Origin: Incurvaria masculella
Taxonomy: Eukaryota; Arthropoda; Insecta; Lepidoptera; Incurvariidae
DNA: 64,000 nt
NCBI GenBank assembly: GCA_946894095.1
Contig: OX335641.1
Span: 13,472,501-13,536,500 of the forward strand
Direction: 5' to 3'
The notes beneath the pieces were generated by a model, which was not told where the DNA came from, searched no databases, and was given only the letters and a program-made list of their open reading frames with translations. Position numbers and translations under genes: made by a program. Positions 55,876 through 64,000 of the stretch are shown one piece after another (within the stretch, counting starts at the first letter, position 1; the number at the start of each line of letters is the position of its first letter).

Positions 55876-56751
55876 TTACAAATAACAGTAGTAGTACAAT
55901 AATGTAATAGTAAAAGTACTATGGTGTATATATCTTTGAGCGAGATACCGAGTATCCACTGTGCGTCATAGATTTATTAGCAAGGCATAATAATCGCCTA
56001 TTCATTTTATATAGCACTTATAAAACGCCAATAATGCTGGCTTTGGAATGACCATGCATTTTGTTTGGAACTACAAGATGTCTGTCAAAACGTGCTCGGC
56101 TAATATGTTGTTAATAATACCTGTTTTTACGTCTCTAAATTTACAACATCCGTTAAGAAGTTTTTTGTTGACACATGCACGAGTGGGTCATTCACAAAAC
56201 ACATTGAATAAATTTCAAGCCGAATGTCCTGATGTATGATTATAAATGTCCCGCTGCAACCGCATTAAAGTCCGACGAGATGGTAATCCTCGATTTGTCT
56301 CAAATTCAACCCCACTCCTAACCCCTAAAGTATGTTTTACTTGTCTGGCCATGCATGGCTAATACTCTTCGAGAGTGAAGTGAATGTGCGACCGAAACGC
56401 ATCCGTATACCGGCACCGTTGTCACGTTTCAATGATAATACACTGACGTTAGCACCGGCAAGTCAGTTCGTTTACGGATTTGGACGCGCAACATCGAATG
56501 TTCGTTGCACTAAATGAGTCCTGTGGAATTTTCAGAAGTGAACGAATTCGTGAGAGGACCGATTGGCCATAAATGTGTATATTATCACTGAAATGTGGCT
56601 ACGCTGCCGTTACTAAATGAACCCAAAATTGATCAGAAGAATCAAGTTATACATAGGCACAGACTAATTTTAAAATGGATAAGTGAGGAAGAAAAACGGA
56701 CCGATACGACCCCAGATTCTTTTGTAGAACTAGACATGAATAGTTAATACC
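55876..56751. other. Unassigned sequence
   Basis: A 61-residue frame at 56332 lies in a G+C-richer patch; no motif is seen. Confidence 0.4.
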
Positions 56752-56905
56752 AAACCTGCTGTCATGACATCACTCCAACACCGCTACATGGTAACTAGGT
56801 GCCGTGCCAGGAACTTCCTTGCATTGAACTGCTAAATTAAACTGAATGGAAAACGCGGATTCCATTTTTGCTTTGACCATTATTCATTAAATGTTCTAGA
56901 GTTAG
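56752..56905 (-). mobile_element. SINE fragment, minus strand
   Basis: TGCTGTCATGACATCA, CATGGTAACTAGGTGCCGTG, CCAGGAACTTCCTTGCATTG and AATGGAAAACGCGG, the reverse of the common SINE 3' half. Confidence 0.7.
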
Positions 56906-57409
56906 CGATTCGATAGACAAGACAGCACATCATAACTTTGTTAAATAGTTTTATTTTATTTTTATTTAAATGTTCGAAGATCATCCAACAGAAGACGAGC
57001 GCGGTTGCCAAATTGTAATTGCGTTAAGGTTCAATCTTGCAGCTTTCACGGTCCCATTGGTGCTGGATATTTATTCGATCCATCCCATCGATGAAAAATT
57101 GTAGGTCTGAAATAATTTATAACAATAATTTGCAATGAACACTACTTGAAACCGACGACGGAAACATGTATAATTAAATAGATTTTTTGTTTGAGGTCTC
57201 CAAGGCCATTGCATCTTAGAGTGCATACAGCGCTATAATTTGTTAATGTTGCTGGATATTTTTTTGTTACAAAATTCAACAAATCAACAACATATGGTTA
57301 AGCTAATTAAGCGTCTATATATCTATTTATAAAAGAGTATTCAGTGCTATGTTTATTTTGATTATTATTTGTTATTCCACACGATACTTAAATTTGACGG
57401 ATGCACGGA
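56906..57409. other. AT-rich DNA, nothing recognised
   Basis: No gene or repeat seen. Confidence 0.5.
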
Positions 57410-57735
57410 TTGCATTCGGGTCCAGGGCGTAAGTGAAATCATATTTTATAATTTTCAATAATAACTACTACTTTTTTCGGAATTTCAAAAAGATGAAAGA
57501 TGCATTGATGGTCTAAATATTTGAAACCTATAACGGTAAAGAGCGAACGATCATATTCTGTGTGTAAACTTTTTTTATGATTTTTTTTTATTTTTTTTCT
57601 TACTTGAGAACACAAAGCACGAGCGTCTTACAGTTATATCTTTAAATTATAGCTAGACAACGATCTACATATTTCCTTTTCAATTATCGCAATTCGTCGT
57701 AGTTATTTTAAAATATAATTCAATGTTGTTTTACT
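57410..57735 (+). repeat. Unnamed repeat family, copy 2
   Basis: Collinear with 43500-43800 over about 300 bases with many substitutions. It continues to ACTTGCGTCCTTATAAAACTG and then a hairpin (57764-57781). Confidence 0.6.
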
Positions 57736-57897
57736 TGCGTCCTTATAAAACTGAACACGTTTCGTCCACCGCGTTGCGGACATCATCAAGATCGCGGCGG
57801 CGTGACCTCGAGGACCTCTGACGTGTCGTGCAGTCAGAACGATTAGCGACGTCCCCCTAAATCGGTCACGTAGTATGGGTACGAGCCCTAATTTTGT

Positions 57898-58247
57898 CAG
57901 CCTCGGTAGCCCAGTGGTGTGACGCCTTGCGATTCGATAAGCGGATCAAGAACCTCTGAGCGCGGTTGGGTTCTGGATGGGTGATCAACCGTTGAGGCTG
58001 GCCGTGGTTCGGTCCCCTTCCTTGCTTACTAGGTGCTAGCGTTTATCCTGCCCGGGTTGGTACCATCGCAATGAATGGATGATGGTCGCAGCGGCAATGA
58101 AAATTGTCCGTGTTTTCCATCAATTTCAATGTAGCCAAGCAATATAAGGAAGGTCCTGGCATGTCACCTAGTTGCCATGTGATGTGTTAGGTTAATTTTT
58201 GACGTTCAGTTTGGAATAAGTCTCCATGTCCAATTACATAAAAAATA
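57898..58247 (+). mobile_element. SINE copy, full length, CCTCGGTAGCCC head
   Basis: CAGCCTCGGTAGCCCAGTGG at the start (A-box like), then GACGCCTTGCGATTCG, a GGTTGGGTTCTGGATGGG stretch, GGTTGGTACCATCGCAATG, AAAATTGTCCGTGTTTTCC, AAGGAAGGTCCTGGCATG, and an ATTACATAAAAAA tail. It is the best copy for defining this head type. Confidence 0.82.
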
Positions 58248-59630
58248 TATAATTCCACACTTTTTTCGGTGACAGTTAGGGATTGTTTTTAGCCTAATTC
58301 AAGCTACAGATATTTATTATCTGTGAAACAACATAAAATATTAATAAAATTCTGATTTATTGTTTTCCGTGCGTTTATGGGTGAACAATATTTTTATTTG
58401 TTACTTCCATCTTTTTTCGTATTGAATTGCGGAATTCGATGCACCTTAAGAACAAAAATACTCGTCCATATTATATCTTTCCGGTCCATTAGCAAACATG
58501 CGTGGTATCAAATGGCTTGCGCCGATATAAACTCATGTCAAGCTCATAAGTGCCAGCGTTACGAACACTCATTCTGCTAAAACATGTTTTCGTGAATCGC
58601 GTCTAGACTCCGTGCGAACATAATAACCGGACCATCTGTTTCAACGTAATTATGACAATAGGTTATTTTGAATTACCACTGAAACATCGGCCAGCGTGAA
58701 GGGTAAACAAACAATCTGTATTTCGTTCCGTTTAGTGCGCAAAGAGGCCAAATAATCATATAATTTTAATAATTCATTGATTATTTTAATTTTAACGTTA
58801 AAGTTTCTCTCTAACTGCCTCTTAGGGACGATTTTTCAATATTCTGATAGACTTAACGGTCTGATAGCAAAACTTACTTTTGCCAAAGACGAATAGTCGC
58901 TACCGGATAATTATATCTCCTATCACTATTATCTTAATGTTACTGTTCTAATAAAAATATGGGCCTACTCCAACGGATGGATAAGCAGCTGTATCTGACT
59001 GATTATCAGACTTTTGACAAATCGGCCCTTAGTTATTCGTTAATTTCTCATCAAGCTCAAATGTATTATTAAATCACTTCAGGTGTTATCATCACCATGT
59101 GAATGATTTTTGCTTCCATAGCAGAACCTTTGTTTTCTCTGGAATATTATTGATTGCACTACGCATTACTTATAAAATTGGACGCAATATATCATTCAAA
59201 ACATAAAAAATCCAATTTTATTACCACCAAATTCTACGATATTTATCCGGAGCATCGTCCGAAAATGGTGTTTGTTTTGCTGCAGCTTCCAAATTTACTT
59301 CTTTACTTATGCAGCTTAAAGTGCTTAAGTACTAGTACTATTAAGTACCCTTTTTTATGAGGATGTATTTTTATTAATGTACGATCTTAAAATAATTGTC
59401 TAATATGTCTGGGAATGTGTTCACTGTTATGTCACTGATCACTTCCTGTGGCAGTTTATTCTAAGAGTCCGGCTATATAAAACATATTTCTTATTCTTTA
59501 GTTTTAATGTATGACCACTGTATTTCGTTGTTTTTCGTTGTTCATTTTAAGAGATTAAGCGGCTTTCTTTATTCTCTTCGGCATTATTTAAGATAATTCG
59601 ACTCTGTAGTCCGCTCGTGTATACAAAATT
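58248..59630. other. AT-rich DNA without a supported gene
   Basis: Frames of 67-68 residues at 58377 and 59154 have no motif. Confidence 0.45.
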
Positions 59631-59638
59631 CAGTGTAG

Positions 59639-60052
59639 TTGTCATACATTGGGCAGACAAAAAGAAGCGTAGCGACCCGCATTTCGGAACACATCAGGGC
59701 AGTCAAGAAACTGGATTCCAATAAGTCAGTAGTGTGTGAGCTCATGGATTCTGGTACGAACCACTGGATTAGATTCGATCAGGTCGAAATTCTGATAGCT
59801 GAAACACGACACATCCCTCGCATCGTCCGTGAGTCCATTGAAATCGCCAAGCACGATGACTTTAATCGAGAAGACTCGTTTAAGTTATCTCCCATGTGGA
59901 AACCGGTACTTGCTCCCCTGAAAATTCAGAAGGCAAAGGCTTGCAGTGAACGTCAAGATACAGTTAGCGCCTTTTGCCTTTTCTTTGCCGCTCAAGACCT
60001 TCAAACTACCCACAATTACAATCTTCGTCAACGGCGGAACACGTCACATTGA
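59639..60052 (+). pseudogene. GIY-YIG endonuclease domain of a Penelope-like element, truncated
   Basis: 137 codons opening with Leu-Ser-Tyr-Ile-Gly-Gln-Thr (TTG first codon, no ATG). SYIGQTKRSVATRISEH is the YIG half of the GIY-YIG signature followed by the conserved Arg-x3-Arg-x3-His. Later come ILIAE and a run (RESIEIAKH) typical of the family, then NREDSFKLSPMWKPVL near the end of the domain. In intact elements this nuclease follows a reverse transcriptase and nicks target DNA. The first part of the domain (the GIY side) and everything upstream are missing. The last 30 residues are basic. It cannot be expressed as it stands. Confidence 0.82.
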
Positions 60053-60082
60053 CAATTTCCCTGTTGACCGCCGCTGGACACG

Positions 60083-60132
60083 GGAGCTCATCTGAAGATG
60101 AGCCAAATGTTTGGCTCGAAACGTCATGCTCC
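60083..60132 (+). ncRNA. Hammerhead-ribozyme-like sequence 3' of the Penelope fragment
   Basis: CTGAAGA (60092-60098) fits the CUGANGA core. It is followed by a perfect 8-bp stem (GAGCCAAA 60100-60107 with TTTGGCTC 60110-60117), then GAAAC (60118-60122) and GTC (60123-60125). Stem I can form between CAT (60089-60091) and ATG (60126-60128), and GGAG (60083-60086) with CTCC (60129-60132), with a CT bulge. ACGT at 60121-60124 is self-complementary, as in hammerheads that work as dimers. One extra T (60099) separates the core from stem II. Hammerheads are known from Penelope-like elements; activity here is untested. Confidence 0.5.
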
Positions 60133-60184
60133 GCACAAATAATGCCGTGAGCAGAAAGCCGTTTAATCTCTTAAAATTATCATC

Positions 60185-63100
60185 TTAGTTGTATCCTATT
60201 GTTATCTTATTTTATCTGTAATGATTCTGTGCATGAATTTTTTTTTTAAAAAAATATTGAAACACGATATTGAAGCAGAACAACAGAATGAATCACAAAA
60301 CTTCCACGCCATTCGAAAATTATTACGTCTCTCTCATTCGAATGTTGTCAGATCGTAAGAAATAGGTGACCTAAAATGCGCACCTAGTCACAGGTGAACG
60401 AACTGCTCGCGAGCTCCGTCGCCAAACAATAACCAACCTCATGGTGTGGGTGGATCTATTCGTGAACACACCTTCAATGTCATTGTCGTCTCTCTTGGCT
60501 CATGGAAACATTTTTTAAGTTACGGAAAAAACCTGAGATAACATTATTTCTGTGTGACCTTCAAATACGCACCATAATCTAATTGAACAAGGTTTTTACT
60601 GTTGGATGGGACATTAAAGAGAGCTCAGTTGACAGACCACAAATAATGTAACCCAATGATCACAAGTTCGAGATGGCCACAGTGTTATTCAAGCAGCAAT
60701 GTGGGGAAGCCCTCATTCTAGGATTGAACACTAACAAAATTAAAGACGTAATATTATTCATTTAGACGTTTCGTTTATATCTATTATTTACTTTGGTTTT
60801 TATATGTACAGTTTATAAATGTAATTGGGTGGTAAAATATGCGAAGAGATTAACATTTTAAACGACGAGAAAATATAGTTTAATTTATAATATAGTTTAG
60901 AATGTATATGAATATGTGAAAAACCCAATATGCAGTAAAAATAATGGAATAGGTCTCTTAAAACTTTGTAACATTTCATCGTTCCATAAATACCTGCGAA
61001 GTAAAAATATTGTTGGCTGGTTAAACTAACCTTGCCTTTAATAGGAGATAAGCCTTTTATTTCATGAGAAATCATTAAAAACACAATATGTCATATCCGT
61101 CGGAGAGTTAGACCAAGAAGCCCATGTTATAACTATACTGGGCAGTTAAAATGATTGATTTCAATCAAAAGTCAGACAATTTTCGGTTAACCACAAAAAA
61201 TGTCATGGCACCGATTTTAGCTCCTAAACATTTTTGGATAAACACGAAAAGATCACGGAGCCATGTTCGATAAAATATTCCAATACTTTTTCTGGTACCA
61301 AAAAAAACATAGCATTGCCGCCTTAGATGAAAAAGGAATTGCCGCCCCTGGATCCGAGCTTGCACATACTAATGTTGTACGCACACGATTACGGACGCCA
61401 GCGGATATTGAATCGTGACGTCACCATTCACTATCAACATTAGAAAACTTGAATCAACATTAAAACATTCTTAAATAAATTAAATGTATTACACATATCG
61501 AGATAATTTCACGGTTATTAAGGTGATTTTCAAGATAGTTTTTTCAAGCCGGGAACAAGGACTTCCTTTCTTTTGCAACTAGCTTTTTGCGTGTAAAATA
61601 TAGAACATCCTTGGGAGTTTCGCCAATAGGAGTGGCATCCAGGGTTCCTCAAACACGATTACAGTTTTCCCGGCGTTAATGTAATAAAAACCGTAATCAT
61701 CGTCCAGCGGAGGCGCGCTCAGGTTCGACCCACACTAATCGACGCGATCCGATCCGTACCGAGTCAGAACTAAATAACTTTACAAAATACATACATAATA
61801 CCAATTTAATTGTTGTAACCAAATTATCAGCAAAGGAACTTGAATATCTGCATGCTTGTTAAGATTATTTGGGTGCGTATGTATAAAGGAAGTCATGAAC
61901 AAATGAAGATTCCAAATTAGAGTGAATTAATATTTAATTGTATCGATATGACGTTAAAGGATCCCTGAAATTCTGGCTTCGTTCTCATTAGAAAATGAAA
62001 AGCAGCCAAATTAAATATTTTTTCAAAGCGAAGCCACGTCCAATTAAGGAAGCAATTTTATTTAAAGTATAATTTACTTATTGGCACCAAAACGATTGTG
62101 CATCCCTACTTACATTTATTCTGAATGCGGAAAGCGTGTTTGTTGGTTTGTGTGGAACAGAAATATTCATAACTCTTCAATTCCACGGACGGTCAGTTTA
62201 CAAAATACTTTATCGGGGCAAACCAAGGTTGTTGTACGCGTTACCTTACTGGAACTTTATATTTTAGTGTTAAATGGATTTTTAAATTGGGTCATTTTCG
62301 AGCGGAAATAAAATGTTTATATATCTTTTTATTTTTGCATACTGAAATATTTATTTCGCGTGCCCTGGATTACTGATTATTTATGCTTTCGGAATTTCCG
62401 AGCCTAATAAGTTGGGTAATGCCATATTATTTTCGAGGGAAACGTATTTTTTTATTTTCTCCAATAAACTATGATCCGGCTTCGATACGAAAAGTAAGTA
62501 CCTATTCAAAATTTTCAAATTGTGAAAATCCGCAAAATATTAAGGGAAGAAAAAAATCTTCCATCCAGTTAGTTTGCTTCATTTGCGCTAGTTTTGTTTT
62601 ATTTAGTTCGGTCAATAAATAACTTATAAATATAGCTAAAAACGCTCAGAAAACAATATCTCAATAACTGTGCGAATAGTCGGTTGTTTTTTTGTCAATT
62701 TTCCAATACTTAACAATCACAAATTTAACAAGTGAATTACGACATGAATGTGTGCAAAGTTAATCTCATCAAAAGAAGGCTAAACTCCTCGTCAGGACTG
62801 TTTGTTTTAATTTATGAAAAAAAAATATCTGTAATGTCGAAATTGTACCAATTTCCTTGCGTGCAGGGTTTCGATGACAACGGAAAATATTTTCGAGTAT
62901 AAGGATTAGACAGCTCGAGAACTTTGCGCGGTTGAATGTAAAGAAGTACCGGTTGATGTTCATCTCCGTTCGAGCGAGACGTGGTGGCACGCATGTAAAG
63001 TACTAGCGCAGTGGCTATTTACCCTCGTTAAAGCGCTCTGATGACACGGTGTCACGTACGCGCTGTAAGCGGAGAGCACAATAGATTATTCTAACTCACC

Positions 63101-64000
63101 ACCAGTCAAGTGGGGTAACAAGTAGCGAGTACAGCAGGGAACAATGCTTGAATGTTTACAGGGGAAGATAAATTTGTTGTCTAACTCGCTTCCGATCATT
63201 TTACTTTGATACTTAATTAACTTCTCCCGCTGATATTTGAGAATATAAAAATGAACTATTTTTTTATAAATAACTTTTACTTCCTAGGACTATGATTTTC
63301 AAAAAATGCCTATAAACACTAGTTCAAAAACCGAAAGGCTATGATGAGTATTTATCCTTTACGGCTTTTTTATAATGCTTTCATTCGGAGGAGCCAAATA
63401 ATAGTTAATTATAAACGTTCAGTTTCGTGGAGAGAATGATTCCTTACAGTTCTTACTACTGGGACAATTAGGAAAAATTTTCCTTTTCATTTAAGATAAA
63501 CAGATTAATATTACGGCAAACAGTTTGGTATTGCGCCAGTGAAACAAATAAATACATTTTAAACGTTTCCATATCCACAACGCGTCTATCATTTCAAAGC
63601 CAAAACAAACAGTCGGTTCAGACAAAGTCCTCCGACACGCTCTACATCCGTCCGGGGCACGCAAATTCTCCTGAAATATACGGAATTCTGTTGGCTCGAG
63701 CTAACGAGCAAAGAAGGATGGGAGAGCCGATCGAAACTCATTCTTATGGCGGCAGCGTAGGCTTTTTTTTCCGTTGCACGGAAATGTGGCACAGAATATG
63801 ATCAGGAATTTGCAGGAAGTCAAAACTGGACTGTAGGCCCGAGTCTGATTCAGTGTAAGTTTTACGTTAGCAAAACTTTTTCAGGAAGAAGCGGTGGCAC
63901 TAGAGATTTCATAATAAAACCACAAAACCAAACATATTAAAATTTTGGGGGAGTCAAAATCAAATCAAAAAATAAAAAGAAGTACACACTCTGTGAACAT
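60185..64000. other. AT-rich DNA without a supported gene
   Basis: Frames at 60800, 61165, 62081, 62383, 62769 and 63589 are 60-94 residues long and show no domain. The patch 62930-63140 is less AT-rich. No repeat is assigned with confidence. Confidence 0.45.

Larger units (their letters stand above)
59631..60184 (+). mobile_element. 5'-truncated Penelope-like retroelement, 3' end
   Basis: Contains the C-terminal GIY-YIG endonuclease remnant (59639-60052) and about 130 bases of downstream sequence with a strong hairpin and a hammerhead-like core. The reverse transcriptase is absent. A TAG in the same frame directly precedes the coding stretch, so the left boundary is near 59631-59639. The right boundary is uncertain. 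Confidence 0.75.

Overview
The window reads as nuclear DNA of an insect, most likely a moth or butterfly. It is AT-rich, with a dense load of short non-autonomous repeats. These include tRNA-headed SINEs, a short element carrying an (ACGG)n microsatellite, many fold-back elements, short elements ending in CTAGT, a mariner, a BEL/Pao retrotransposon and a Penelope-type fragment. I find no complete cellular gene, no tRNA or rRNA gene and no CRISPR array. The only long intact reading frame is a retrotransposon gag. Two CpG-rich patches (about 7300-7784 and 45775-45960), each ending in a plausible plus-strand splice donor, are the best candidates for promoters or non-coding first exons of a gene with very long introns.

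Layout. 1-7290: SINE copies, a fold-back element (5278-5484) and unremarkable AT-rich DNA. 7300-7784: first CpG patch. 8800-13860: more SINEs, a composite fold-back element (9766-10651) holding a nested (ACGG)n element, and a CTAGT-ended element. 13865-19631: an LTR retrotransposon of BEL/Pao type with two apparently identical 1735-bp LTRs, a GGTTT target duplication, a primer site matching tRNA-Tyr and only a gag gene. 20700-26100: CTAGT-ended and (ACGG)n elements, a degenerate ~29-bp minisatellite (24293-24683) and a 658-bp element with perfect 65-bp inverted ends. 26392-31196: two near-adjacent copies of a 2.2-2.4 kb P-element-like non-autonomous transposon, which keep a broken remnant of a THAP-domain first exon. 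31200-45770: AT-rich DNA with SINEs and three hairpin or fold-back elements. 45775-45960: second CpG patch, followed by the second composite fold-back element. 46900-52600: repeats, a perfect 35-bp hairpin and a mariner with one in-frame stop. 52600-64000: repeats, then a Penelope-type GIY-YIG endonuclease fragment with a hammerhead-ribozyme-like sequence downstream, then AT-rich DNA.

Nothing here works as an operon or pathway. The story is of mobile elements at different ages. The BEL element looks very recent, mariner is nearly intact, and the P-like pair is older and amplified after it had lost its coding capacity. The points most worth a second look are the gag-only BEL element, the P-like pair with its THAP exon remnant, and the hammerhead-like motif.
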